Notes under the pieces: generated by a model | What the model was told of the DNA's origin: nothing | The model's database searches: none | Seen by the model: the letters and a program-made list of their open reading frames with translations, nothing else | Shown here: one piece after another, positions 18,019-27,010 of the stretch | Position numbering within the stretch: position 1 is the stretch's first letter | How the letters are laid out: the number at the start of each line of letters is the position of its first letter | Assembly (NCBI GenBank): GCA_963422445.2 | Contig: OY729512.2 | Coordinates: forward strand, 372,001 to 436,000 | Direction: 5' to 3' | From: G963422445 sp963422445 | GTDB taxonomy: Bacteria; Pseudomonadota; Alphaproteobacteria; Thalassobaculales; Thalassobaculaceae | Length of the DNA stretch: 64,000 nucleotides | Position numbers and translations under genes: made by a program

Positions 18019-19068
18019 TCAATCCAGCAAATGGCTAACCAGCTTTGCGGTGTAATCGACCATCGGAATGATGCGGGCGTAGTTCATTCTTGTCGGTCCA
18101 ATCACTCCGAGGGCACCAACCACCTTCCGATCCCTGTCGTGATAGGGCGCAACGATGACCGAACATCCGGTATGCTCGAACAGACTGGTTTGCGAACCAA
18201 TGTAGATCTGCACCCCGTCAGCCGCTTCAGCGGCGTCCAGGAGTTGAACTGCACTCTCCTTGCGTTCGAGGGTTTCGAACAATGACCGGATACGCTCAAG
18301 ATCGCCAATAGCGGTCACATCCTGCAAAAGCTTCGACTGACCGCGCAAGATCAGCGAGCCGCCCTTTGTTCCGCCGGCCCAAAGCGCCAGACCTTCGGCA
18401 ACAAGCTTGTTAGTCAAGGTGTCAAGTTCGGTTTTCTGTTCTTCGATCTCGGCGAGAATACACGCGCGTGCTTCCTCCATGGTCGAGTCTGCCAGCCGCG
18501 TATTCATGTAGTTGGTCGCCTGAAGCAATGACGACGCCGGCAGTCCGGGAGGAAGCTCGATCACCCGATTTTCAACAAGTCCAAGGTCGGTCACCATGAC
18601 CACCAGCGCCCGATTCCCGGACAACGGAACAAATTCGATCTGTCTCAGGGGTGCATCCATTTTAGGCGATATCACCAGCCCGGCGCATTCAGTCAGGCCG
18701 GACAATGCGAGGCTGGCCTCCTCAAGCATTTCTGGAAAGGCGCGCCCGGCCGTCTTGCACTGCCCTTCGAGGCTGGCACGCTCGTCCTGTGTAACATCTC
18801 CGCCGATTTCCAGAAGACCGTCGACGAACATTCGCAAACCAATATCTGTCGGCAATCGGCCAGCCGATGTGTACGGTGCAAACAGCAAACCGGCTTCTTC
18901 AAGGTCGGCCATGACATTGCGAATAGTAGCCGATGACAGGCGTGCACCCATCCGGCGCGCGATGGTGCGTGACCCGATCGGCTCGCCAGTTTCGACGAAA
19001 CAGTCAATGATATGCTGAAATACGTCCCGAGACCGGCTGCTCAGGGTAAGGATACCGGAATCTTGCAT
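18019..19068 (-). CDS. hrcA: heat-inducible transcription repressor HrcA
   Basis: 349 residues. The N-terminal winged helix has 'RSRDVFQHIIDCFVETGEPIGS' and 'RMGARLSSATIRNVMADLEEAG'. The C-terminal dimerisation and GAF-like domain ends 'VIGPTRMNYARIIPMVDYTAKLVS', typical of HrcA. HrcA binds CIRCE operators, usually upstream of groESL in alphaproteobacteria; no CIRCE is visible here. Only 70 bp of native upstream DNA remain before an IS5 insertion. A weak candidate promoter (-35 TTGACT at 19099-19104, -10 TAGAAC at 19075-19080) would give an almost leaderless transcript. Confidence 0.96.
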   Translation of the reverse strand: MQDSGILTLSSRSRDVFQHIIDCFVETGEPIGSRTIARRMGARLSSATIRNVMADLEEAGLLFAPYTSAGRLPTDIGLRMFVDGLLEIGGDVTQDERASLEGQCKTAGRAFPEMLEEASLALSGLTECAGLVISPKMDAPLRQIEFVPLSGNRALVVMVTDLGLVENRVIELPPGLPASSLLQATNYMNTRLADSTMEEARACILAEIEEQKTELDTLTNKLVAEGLALWAGGTKGGSLILRGQSKLLQDVTAIGDLERIRSLFETLERKESAVQLLDAAEAADGVQIYIGSQTSLFEHTGCSVIVAPYHDRDRKVVGALGVIGPTRMNYARIIPMVDYTAKLVSHLLD

Positions 19069-19142
19069 GGCCTAGTTCTACGGTATTGTTACCGCTATAG
19101 TCAATGCGTCCAGAGATGTTTGGCGCGGCGATCCCACGCTAA

Positions 19143-20320
19143 GGATTGTCTGAACAAGTCGGTTTTCGGGTATACGGGTGTCGTGGCCCGTGGATGAAAC
19201 GCCAGAGCCCATCGGGGACGTGTTGTCGTGCCAGGAAATGGGGATTTTGATGCCCGAGCCGACCGTCCCCGCCGCCTTGCGGCGGTTGCGGACGGACTCC
19301 CCCCACGTCAGGCGGTGGCGCCGCGCCCCGCGATGAGCAGATTTGGTGAACCCGAGCAGCACGGCGATGCGTTGCGTGTTCTTCGCCAGCCCCCGATAGC
19401 GCACCTTCGCGTAGCCGAAGTGGCGCTTCACATACAGGAACGGATGTTCCACCTTGGCCCGAACCGACGCCTTGCGCCTCTCCGCCGCCTCCGGGCCCGC
19501 CTTGTCCAGCCCCCGGCGCTTGCCGGGCTTCATCGCCACCTCCCAGTCCACGTCCGTGTCCCGGTTCTCCGCGCGCTTGTCCACCCCCTGATAGCCCGCG
19601 TCACCCCACACCTGCTCCTCGCCCCCGTGCAACAGCGCGTGCGCCGTCGCCACATCCGAGACATTCGCCGGCGTCGTCTCCACGCTGTGTGTCAAGCCCG
19701 ACTGCGCATCCACCCCGATGTGCGCCTTCATCCCGAAATGCCACTGATTGCCCTTCTTCGTCTGGTGCATCTCCGGGTCCCGCTCGCCCTTGCGGTTCTT
19801 CGTCGACGACGGCGCGGCAATGAGACTCGCGTCCACAATCGTCCCCTTGCTCAAGCGGTGTCCGAGAGAGGCCAGATGTGCGTTGATCTCCTCGAACAGC
19901 GTCTCACCCAGACCATGCGTCTCCAGCAAGTGGCGGAAATGCAGGATCGTCGTCTCGTCAGGCAGCGCACCCGAGAGGCGCAGCCCCACAAACCGCCGTA
20001 CCGACTCCACCTCGTAAAGCAGGTCCTCCATCCCAGGGTCGCTCAGATTGTAGAACAGCTGCACGCAGTGCACCCGCAGCATCACGCTCAGCGGATAAGG
20101 CCGCCGACCGCGCCCGGCCTTCGGGTCGAACGGCTCGATGCGCGCCTCCAGCCGCTCCCAGGGAACCAGCCCGTCCATCGTCTCGAGAAACACCTCGCGC
20201 CGCGTCCGACGCTTCTTCAGGTCGTGCTCCAGCTCTGCAAACGTCGCTTGCTCCATGGCTCGCACTCCACTCCGTCACCAATGAACCAATTGTACCAAAA
20301 CCGACTTGTTCAGACAATCC
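19143..20320 (-). mobile_element. IS5-family insertion sequence, copy A1
   Basis: An 1178-bp element with terminal inverted repeats that share GGATTGTCTGAACAAGTCGG. The flanks are CTAA (19139-19142) and TTAG (20321-20324), both fitting the YTAR target of IS5-group elements but not identical to each other. An IS630 element has inserted into the right flank. A second copy (A2) lies at 60444-61638. The insertion separates hrcA from its usual divergent partner rph. Confidence 0.88.
19308..20265 (-). pseudogene. IS5-group transposase (copy A1), C-terminal frameshift
   Basis: A DDE transposase with 'IVDASLIAAPSSTKN' (first Asp), 'QVWGDAGYQGV' (second Asp) and 'KVEHPFLYVKRHFGY' (Glu). The first about 305 residues are intact. 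A one-base T insertion at 19342-19344, relative to copy A2, changes the frame so the native ending 'LTNLLIAGRDATA' and its stop (19308-19310) are missed. Translation then reads out of the element to a stop at 19078 in host DNA, giving a 395-residue product. The catalytic residues remain, so activity cannot be excluded. The start could be the ATG at 20265 or 20256. Confidence 0.8.
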
Positions 20321-20323
20321 TTA

Positions 20324-21473
20324 GTGTATTGATTTTAACGTTTAAAACCCTCTTTTTCTTGCGGCGATGATGGTATCGGGATCGGCGGTCTAGACGAAGG
20401 GCCTGGCTTCGGTGGTGTTGTGTTCGTCGATGACGCGGCGGATGGCGTCCTGGAGTTCGCGTACGGAACGGAAGACGCCGTATTTGAGACGGCGTCATGT
20501 CCGCTTGGCGAAGACGCCTTCGACCGCGTTCAGCCACGCGCTCGAGGTGGGGGTAAAGTGGAAGGTCCAGTGCGGATGGCGTGCAAGCCAGACCCGGACT
20601 TCCTTGTGCTTGTGAGTAGCGTCGTTGTCGAGGATGGCATGGACCGGGACGCCGGCGGGTATCGTGCGCGCGATGCGGTTGAAGAATCTCGGGAACTCCT
20701 GGTGGCGATGCCGACTGGCATGCTGGCCGATGACCGTGCCGTCGAGCACGGTCAGGGCAGCAAACAGCGTCGTCGTGCCGTTGCGCTTGTAATCATGTGT
20801 CATGGTGGCGCCGCGGCCTTTCTTCAGCGGCAGGCCGGGCTGTGTACGGTCGCGGGCCTGACTGTGCGACCTGTCATCGATCGACAGCACGACCGCGTGA
20901 GCCGGCGGCGCAACGGAGAGGCCGACGATGTCGGTCAGCGTCTCGAGGCAGGCGGGATCGTTCGAAAGCGTGAACGGCCGCCAGCGGTGCGGCATCAGGC
21001 CATGCGCCTGCCAGACCGCCCAGACCCTCGAAGCGGCAACCCCCACAGCCTTCGCCATCGCCCGCAGCGTCCAGTGGGTCGCCGCGTAAGGCGGCGAGGT
21101 GTGGGTCAACCCTACGATCTTCGCCTCTGGCTCAGGAGCCAGAGGCGTCTTGCCCGGCGGACGCGTCTTGTCCAGCAGAAGTCCGTCCACACCTTCGTCC
21201 ATAGAAGCGGTCCTGCCAGCGCCAGACACTGTTCTTCGCCTTGCCGGTCTCTCTCATGATGGCCATCCTGCCGAGCCCATCGTCGCTCAGAAGAACGATG
21301 CGCGCCCGCCAGACGTGCTTCTGCGGGCGCTTCGGGTCCGGGACAACCGTTTCAAGGCGATGCCGATCGCCTGAAGTGAGCGTGAATGAAACACCAGGGC
21401 GCATCTTGCAGACCTCCGTGATCGACAAATCAGAAGAACATAATAACGGATATATTTGTAACGATCAACCCAC
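20324..21473 (-). mobile_element. IS630-family insertion sequence, copy 1
   Basis: A 1150-bp element bounded by a TA target duplication (20322-20323 and 21474-21475) with partly matching inverted repeats beginning GTG..TTGAT. It sits exactly between the flank of the IS5 copy A1 and the IS5 copy B1. Copies 2 (29477-30625) and 3 (41436-42585) are nearly identical. Confidence 0.88.
20334..21404 (-). pseudogene. IS630 transposase (copy 1), nonsense mutation
   Basis: orfA (ATG at 21404, 'MRPGVSFTLTSGDRHRLETV') encodes the helix-turn-helix part. orfB continues in another frame with the DDE domain: 'VVLSIDDRSHSQARD', 'HAILDNDATHKHKE' and 'SSAWLNAVEGVFAKRT'. The orfA/orfB frame change is shared by all three copies. 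In this copy the codon after FAKRT is TGA where copy 3 has CGA, so about 55 C-terminal residues are cut off. Confidence 0.8.
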
Positions 21474-21476
21474 TAG

Positions 21477-22322
21477 ATAGTGTCGTCACGAAATGCCAGC
21501 CCAGAGCGCCAGACACCGAATCTGCACCGCGGCGAGGAACGATGCGGCATTCCTGGCGTATCGCGTGGCAATCCCACGCCAACGCTTGAGCCACAGAAAG
21601 GCGTTCTCCACCAAATGCCGGCGCCGGTAGAGATGGACATCATACGCTCTGGGGTGCTTGCGGTTGCGCTTCGGCGGAACCACTGGAATGACTTCATGCT
21701 CCTCACAATAAGACAGGATGGCATTCGTGTCATAGGCCTTGTCCGCCAACAAATACTCGGCATCTATCCCTTCAATCAGCTCGACCGCTTGACTGCAATC
21801 TGCTGCCGTCCCCTCGGTCACCAACACCCGCACCGGCATCCCATGCGCGTCCACAGCCAGGTGCAGCGTCGTGTTCAGCCCCCTTTTGTGCGATCCATCG
21901 CCTGATTGCCGCCGACCGCACCGCTCGCATGGGGATGGACCTTGAGATGACTGGCGTCCATCACCAGCCACTCATCGTCCGGCTCATCCACCAGATGCTC
22001 TAGCAACGCCCCCCAGAGCCCCTTGTCCCGCCAGCGACAGAACTGACGATGGGTATTTTTCCAGCCTCCATAGTCCGGCGGCACATCACGCCAAGGAGCG
22101 CCGGTGCGCAGAATCCAGCAAGACCGCATTTAATGAACCGTCGATTATCCTGTGCCACTCCACCCCAACTTCCCGCTCGACCAGGCAGATGAGGCTCCAA
22201 CAACAGCCAGACCCTGTCCGAAATGTCGTGACGCCGATGAGCCAATCCCATGAGTCGCCTCCAAGAACCATCGAGTGAATTCGACAGATAGGACAGATGA
22301 ACATCACTCATGACGATACTAT
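21477..22322 (-). mobile_element. IS5-family (IS427-type) insertion sequence, copy B1
   Basis: An 846-bp element with imperfect inverted ends: ATAGTGTCGTCACG at the left, and ATAGTATCGTCATG when the right end is read inward. It is three bases from IS630 copy 1. A second copy (B2) is at 40589-41432, again touching an IS630 element. Confidence 0.85.
21486..22311 (-). pseudogene. IS427-type transposase (copy B1), frameshifted
   Basis: The N-terminus is MSDVHLSYLSNSLDGSWRR. The middle part reads 'LRTGAPWRDVPPDYGGWKN' and 'DEWLVMDASHLKVHPHASG'. The last part reads 'TTLHLAVDAHGMPVRV', 'LLADKAYDTNAIL' and 'LVENAFLWLKRWRG', giving the DDE residues. Two single-base insertions near 22105-22130 break the N-terminal frame. 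A second frame change at 'AAAAGGGGG' (21885-21893) is also present in copy B2 and is probably a programmed -1 shift. The element is therefore defective only because of the N-terminal insertions. Confidence 0.8.
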
Positions 22323-22375
22323 AACTAAGTGATTTTGCCATTTTTTCCAGTTGAGCCGATTTTTTCTGGCTTTGT

Positions 22376-24349
22376 GTGTCCGGATTTCTGACCGTGGCCG
22401 GCATGATTTTGGAACATCGGATTTTCAAGGCGCAACCGATCGGTTTCAACCTGTCGGATATCGAGGTTCGTCTGGCTCGTCCCGACGAGCGGGTGGGTCG
22501 GGATACTGTGGTCACAGCCTGTCAGTATCCCGGGTTCAAGGGCTTTGCCGGTCGCGGTTTGTGCCATGTGGCCCTGTGGCGCGGCAATGGGTCGCGGGTC
22601 GCCGGCTAGCAGACCGCTGCCTTCAACTGTGCGCCGCGGGACCGGTGCATCGGTCGGGCTCCGGCGGAGCAGATCCAGCGTCTTCATCTGATCCGCAACA
22701 ACACCCGGTTTCTCGTGCCCGGCAAACCGGGCGTATTTCCCGACCTGGCCCGTTTTGCACTGGCGCGGATGACGGAGCGCCTGAGCGCAGACCGGCAGGC
22801 GGCGTATGGCCATCCCCCTGTTGCTGGCGAAACGCTTGTGGTCCGAAGTCGTTCTCGGGAACCTTTACGTGGCCCTTGCTGGCGCCTTCCGGGCGCCAGC
22901 AAGGGCCACGTGCGCAGCAACGGCCGCTATACCGGATCGCATGGCAACCCCAGGCAGCTTTATGGTCTGCCGTTACGGCGCGACACCTGCCGCCGGTTGC
23001 GTGCACCCGACGCGCTTCTGGCGGCATGGGAGTGGGAAGCCGGGGCCTCGAACCGGAACATCGGGCCGTTGCCGTCGATTGACGCAAACGTCGCGCAGAT
23101 TGACGATATCCGGGGGCGTGGCATGGCCTTCGTGCTGTCGGTGTCGGTGGGTCTGCTGTCCCGTCTGATGGGTCATGCGGACCCGGTGGCCGCGGCCGCG
23201 CGCGCGGCCAGCCTCGGTCAGAAGGATCTTGCGGCCATCGGCAGCTGGAAGAACACGGTCACCGGTTGCCATGAGCCGGTCTCCAAATCGACCCTGCATT
23301 GGGTCATGCAGGCCCTCGACCCGGAGCAGAGGCAAGCCGTACTTCAACGCCATGGGCAACCGCGTCTGCACATCGCACAAACCCTTGCCGTCGACGGCAA
23401 CCGCATCCGCGGCGCCAATCGCAACAGCGAGGATCATCATGAAACCGTGACCCTGGTCGACCAGGGCGGTGACATCGCAGCCGTCCGGGCGGTCCTCGGA
23501 ACCCTCCCGATCGCTGGCCGCGTCATCACCCTCGATGCCCTCCATACCACCCGCGATACCGCCCGGATCATCGTCGGGACACACAAGGTCGACGATCTGT
23601 TGACGATCAAGGGCAATGCGCCCGAAACCTGGACCACGCTGACGACATGCGAGTGGCAGACCGAGGCGACGGGGCATTGCCAGGACGAGGTCACCCTCGC
23701 GCATGGCCGCATCGAACAGCGCAGCATTGCGGTCTTCACGCCGCCACAGGCAAGGATCAAGTATCCACATGTGAAACAGATCGTTCGGGTGCCCCGTCAC
23801 AGCATGGACAAGACAACCGAAGACGAATTCACCGAGTCCACCATCGGCATGACCGCCGTCGACGCCAGCCGCGCAACACCGCAAGACCGGCTCGCCTGGA
23901 TCCGCGGTCACCGGCTGGTCGAGCGCCATCACCCTGTCCGGGACGTCACCTTCAAAGAAGACGATTGGACCGCCCGCACCCGATCCGCACCGTCCAACAG
24001 TGCCATCATCAACACCATCGCGATCGCCGTGATCCTGGGGGACAATCGCAAGATCGGCAAACCGAAGAGGGGCTTCGCCGAGAGCCCGCGCGCCTTCAGC
24101 TATCGCCGCAAGGACGGCATGAAGGCGCTCTTCACGCCCCTCCGACCGAGACCGCTCTCCCGAAACCACGACACCACCGGTGTGTCCGCCGCCCGCACAA
24201 CGCGACGGATGTCTCCAGGATCGCCTGACCGACAACACGCCGCCCCGGATCGGCCGGCCGATTCGGGGGCAACGCGCCGTGAAGGCCCAATCCGCGCAGC
24301 CGATCACATTATCGGCAGGCATGAGACAAACAGGGCGAACCTGGCATAG
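22376..24349 (+). pseudogene. transposase: DUF4338/DruA-like region joined to ISAs1-type DDE domain
   Basis: Read in one frame with a TAG stop at 22607. The N-terminal half resembles DUF4338 (the DruA family): 'RDRCIGRAPAEQIQRLHLI', 'NNTRFLVPG', 'LARFALARMTERLSADRQA' and, after a disrupted stretch, 'RQLYGLPLRRDTCRRL'. The C-terminal half is ISAs1-type: 'MGHADPVAAAARAASLGQKD', 'TLAVDGNRIRGANRN', 'VITLDALHTTRDTARIIV' and 'VERHHPVRDVTFKEDDW'. The expected DruA motif around ETFVD/FRGTCYRAANW is replaced by a region centred on a 20-bp palindrome (22867-22911). The downstream 544-codon open frame (22715-24349) is uninterrupted. It may be one degraded fused gene or two fused after insertion. Confidence 0.6.
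22867..22911. repeat. 20-bp perfect palindrome with 5-bp loop
   Basis: The left arm 22867-22886 and right arm 22892-22911 are exact reverse complements, separated by TTCCG. Arms begin ACGTGGCCCTTGC. It lies inside the transposase frame without breaking it, at the place where the DruA-like motif is lost. No other copy was noticed in this window. Confidence 0.85.
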
Positions 24350-24369
24350 GATCGCCCTGTTTGTCTCAT
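24321..24369. repeat. 18-bp perfect inverted repeat at the end of the ISAs1-type relic
   Basis: Arms 24321-24338 and 24352-24369 are exact complements with a 13-base loop. The inner part of each arm is AACAGGGCGA or its complement, and CAGGG is the typical start of ISAs1-family ends. It lies 75 bp before the rph start and could be a transposon end or a transcription terminator that shields rph. Confidence 0.65.
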
Positions 24370-24443
24370 GGTACTGGACGTTCCGCTGCCATGCGGTTAG
24401 GCTCCGAGCGGCTTCGCGACCCTGACGCAGGAGCAGAAAACAG

Positions 24444-25178
24444 ATGTCCGGCCATTCGCAAAGACCATTCGGACGGGCTCCCGACCAGTTGCGGCCTGTC
24501 ATCCTTCAACCGGGTTTTTCCAGACACGCCGAGGGATCCTGTCTGGCACGGTTCGGTGATACATACGTGCTTTGCACCGCAAGCATCGAAGATCGGGTTC
24601 CGCCATTCATGAGAGGCCGCGGCCGGGGATGGGTCACCGCGGAGTATGGCATGCTGCCACGCTCGACTCATGCCCGGACCGACCGCGAAGCGGTTCGCGG
24701 CAAACAAAGCGGCCGAACCATGGAAATCCAGCGTCTGATTGGCCGTTCACTGCGTGCCGTCACCAACGACAAGGCTATGGGCGAACGCCAGATCAGGATT
24801 GACTGCGACGTGCTCCAAGCTGATGGCGGCACCCGGACGGCCGCGATTACCGGCGCTTATGTCGCGCTTCACCAAGCGCTTGCACGGCTGGTCGAACTCG
24901 GCGCACTGCCCGCTCTCCCGCTCACCGATCATGTCGCTGCAATTTCCTGTGGTCTTGTGAACGGCCATGCCGTGCTCGATCTCGACTATGCCGAAGACTC
25001 GAATGCCCAGGTCGACGCCAACTTTGTCATCACCGGGGCTGGCGCCATCGTCGAGATTCAGGCCACCGCGGAAACAGCGCCATTTTCCGGACCCACCTTC
25101 GACTCCCTCATGGCTCTGGCGCGGTCCGGCATCACAGATCTCGTGCAACGGCAGAAGGCCGCACTGGCTGCGGACTGA
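24444..25178 (+). CDS. rph: ribonuclease PH
   Basis: 244 residues. A phosphorolytic 3'-5' exoribonuclease that trims tRNA 3' ends. Motifs: 'RPFGRAPDQLRPVILQPGFSRHAEGSCL', 'RGRGWVTAEYGMLPRSTHARTDREA' and 'RQIRIDCDVLQADGGTRTAAITGAYVAL', all hallmarks of RNase PH. The start follows 'aggagcag'. It begins a same-strand run rph-rdgB-hemW with gaps of 5 and -1 bp. In most alphaproteobacteria it is divergent from hrcA at short distance; here 5.4 kb of IS DNA intervenes. Confidence 0.97.
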   Translation: MSGHSQRPFGRAPDQLRPVILQPGFSRHAEGSCLARFGDTYVLCTASIEDRVPPFMRGRGRGWVTAEYGMLPRSTHARTDREAVRGKQSGRTMEIQRLIGRSLRAVTNDKAMGERQIRIDCDVLQADGGTRTAAITGAYVALHQALARLVELGALPALPLTDHVAAISCGLVNGHAVLDLDYAEDSNAQVDANFVITGAGAIVEIQATAETAPFSGPTFDSLMALARSGITDLVQRQKAALAAD

Positions 25179-25183
25179 ATGTA

Positions 25184-25807
25184 ATGACCCGACGTTTCAC
25201 CGGATCGCGGCTTGTCGTCGCCAGTCATAACGCCGGAAAAGTCCGGGAGATCGCGGTGCTGCTTGCTCCCGTCGTCACGACCGTTATCGCGGCTGCCGAA
25301 CTCGGACTGCCGGAACCCGAAGAAACGGCCGACAGCTTCGCCGGAAATGCAGCGCTGAAGGCGGTCGCCGCCGCAACGGCGTCGGGTGAGCCGGCGCTTG
25401 CCGATGATTCCGGATTGTCGGTCGACGCCCTCGACGGCAAGCCGGGGATTTATTCGGCGCGCTGGGCTGGTCCGTCACGGGATTTTTCCGCCGCGATGCG
25501 CAAGATCAAGACGGCAATTCTCGATATCGAGGCACGGGACGGCAAGCCGGCAAACCGCCGGGCCTGTTTCGTCTGCGCGTTGAGCCTGGCCTGGCTGGAT
25601 GGGCATGTTGAAACCGTCGAAGGCGAGTGCCCCGGATCGCTGGTCTGGCCGCCGAGAGGCGGCAATGGCTTCGGCTATGATCCGATCTTCGTGCCGGACG
25701 GACACAGCTGGACATTTGCTGAATTCAACCCGGAAGCGAAAGCTGCGATCAACCATCGGGCAATCGCCTTCAACCGCATGCTGGCCACGGTCTTCGGCAA
25801 AACCTGA
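25184..25807 (+). CDS. rdgB: non-canonical purine NTP pyrophosphatase (RdgB/HAM1)
   Basis: 207 residues. It hydrolyses ITP, dITP and XTP to monophosphates to keep them out of nucleic acids. 'RLVVASHNAGKVREI' is the substrate-binding loop; 'ADDSGLSVDALDGKPGIYSARWAG' and 'GFGYDPIFVPDGH' are the family signatures. The stop codon shares a base with the hemW start (TGATG), indicating coupling. Confidence 0.96.
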   Translation: MTRRFTGSRLVVASHNAGKVREIAVLLAPVVTTVIAAAELGLPEPEETADSFAGNAALKAVAAATASGEPALADDSGLSVDALDGKPGIYSARWAGPSRDFSAAMRKIKTAILDIEARDGKPANRRACFVCALSLAWLDGHVETVEGECPGSLVWPPRGGNGFGYDPIFVPDGHSWTFAEFNPEAKAAINHRAIAFNRMLATVFGKT

Positions 25808-27006
25808 TGCCGGATCCCGGCGTGCAGGACGGACGCAACGGATTTGGCCTGTACATCCATTGGCCGTTCTGCTTGGCAAAATGCCCGTATTGCGACTTCA
25901 ACAGCCATGTCACGCAATCAGTCGACCAGCGCCGATGGCTGGCTGCATTGCAAACCGAGCTGACAACCCTCGCTCCGCGGGTCCGGGCGACGCGACTGGA
26001 CAGCATTTTCCTCGGCGGCGGCACACCCTCCCTGATGTCTCCGGATACCGTTGCCGGCCTCATCGAAACGGCACGCCGCCTGTGGCCGGTCGCGCCGGAC
26101 TGCGAAATCACCCTGGAGGCCAACCCGACATCGGTCGAGGCCGCCAAACTCCGCGCCTTTCGTGAGGGTGGGGCAAACCGGATATCGCTCGGAGTTCAGG
26201 CCCTCGACAATGACGCCTTGCGTTTTCTTGGACGTGGCCATGATAGCGCCGAAGCCATTGCGGCTGTCGAAACCGCCCATGCGCTCTTCGATCAACTCTC
26301 TTTCGACCTGATCTATGCCCGCCCCGGACAAGATCTCGACGATTGGAAAAATGAACTCGATCGGGCTCTCTCCATCGCCGGCAGCCATATGTCGCTGTAC
26401 CAGCTCGTGATAGAACCCGGCACGGTGTTCCATGCCCGTTTCAACCATGGCGAACTCGTGTTGCCGGAAGACGAAACGGCCGGCATGCTCTACGAAATCA
26501 CGCAGGAAAGAATGGCGGCAGCCGGCATGCCAGCCTACGAAATCTCCAATCATGCGCGCGCTAACGCGGAATGCCGCCATAACCTGATCTATTGGCGGTC
26601 TGGAAACTATCTCGGTATCGGTCCAGGCGCGCATGGCCGCCTGACCGACCAGGATGGCCAGCGCCACAGGCTGCGCCTGCACCGCGCCCCGGCAATCTGG
26701 CTCGAACGGGTCGAACGGGACGGTCATGCGGTAACCGAAACTGCCATCCTCGATCCAGACGAACAATTTATCGAGCTCGTAATGATGGGGTTACGTCTCA
26801 CCGAAGGCCTCCCCGTCACCCGCCTGCAGGTAGAAACCGGCCGTGACCTGGAAGCATTGTTTGATCCGGCCTTGATTCGTGATTTGCGCGACGCAGGTTA
26901 TCTTTCAACCGACCACACCCGACTTCAAGCGACTGCCGCAGGCCGGCAGCGACTTGACAGTGTGATCCGGGTGCTGATCACGTCCCGACTGTCCGGCGGG
27001 CATTGA
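25807..27006 (+). CDS. hemW: radical SAM protein HemW (coproporphyrinogen III oxidase-like)
   Basis: 399 residues. The radical SAM cluster motif CxxxCxxC is in 'WPFCLAKCPYCDFNSHV' (residues about 20-35). 'SIFLGGGTPSLM' and 'ANPTSVEAAKLRAFREGGANRISLGVQ' follow. 'NLIYWRSGNYLGIGPGAHG' is the HemW pattern. Unlike the true oxygen-independent oxidase HemN, HemW has three rather than four Cys here (CxxxCxxC followed by Asp-Phe) and is thought to be a heme chaperone. The gene is convergent with the LpoA-like gene, 4 bp away. Confidence 0.93.
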   Translation: MPDPGVQDGRNGFGLYIHWPFCLAKCPYCDFNSHVTQSVDQRRWLAALQTELTTLAPRVRATRLDSIFLGGGTPSLMSPDTVAGLIETARRLWPVAPDCEITLEANPTSVEAAKLRAFREGGANRISLGVQALDNDALRFLGRGHDSAEAIAAVETAHALFDQLSFDLIYARPGQDLDDWKNELDRALSIAGSHMSLYQLVIEPGTVFHARFNHGELVLPEDETAGMLYEITQERMAAAGMPAYEISNHARANAECRHNLIYWRSGNYLGIGPGAHGRLTDQDGQRHRLRLHRAPAIWLERVERDGHAVTETAILDPDEQFIELVMMGLRLTEGLPVTRLQVETGRDLEALFDPALIRDLRDAGYLSTDHTRLQATAAGRQRLDSVIRVLITSRLSGGH

Positions 27007-27010
27007 CGTC

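Larger units (their letters stand above)
22340..24369 (+). mobile_element. ISAs1-type element with a DruA-like part (relic)
   Basis: Lies between IS copy B1 and the rph promoter region. It contains one long broken transposase reading rightwards and ends in a strong hairpin (24321-24369). I could not identify convincing terminal inverted repeats at the left edge, so the boundaries are approximate. It is the oldest-looking member of the hrcA-rph IS stack. Confidence 0.6.

Noticed and set aside
19228..20370. 380-codon Arg/Leu-rich open frame on the plus strand over IS copy A1
   Set aside because: Antisense of the transposase; composition is typical of a GC-rich shadow frame. The same occurs at 60686-61642.
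22840..22960. Palindrome considered as a CRISPR repeat or toxin-antitoxin operator
   Set aside because: Single copy, no spacer-repeat pattern and no adjacent small gene pair.
22973..24502. 509-codon open frame on the minus strand opposite the ISAs1-type gene
   Set aside because: It is the antisense of the transposase, low in complexity and without domain motifs; high GC produces such shadows.
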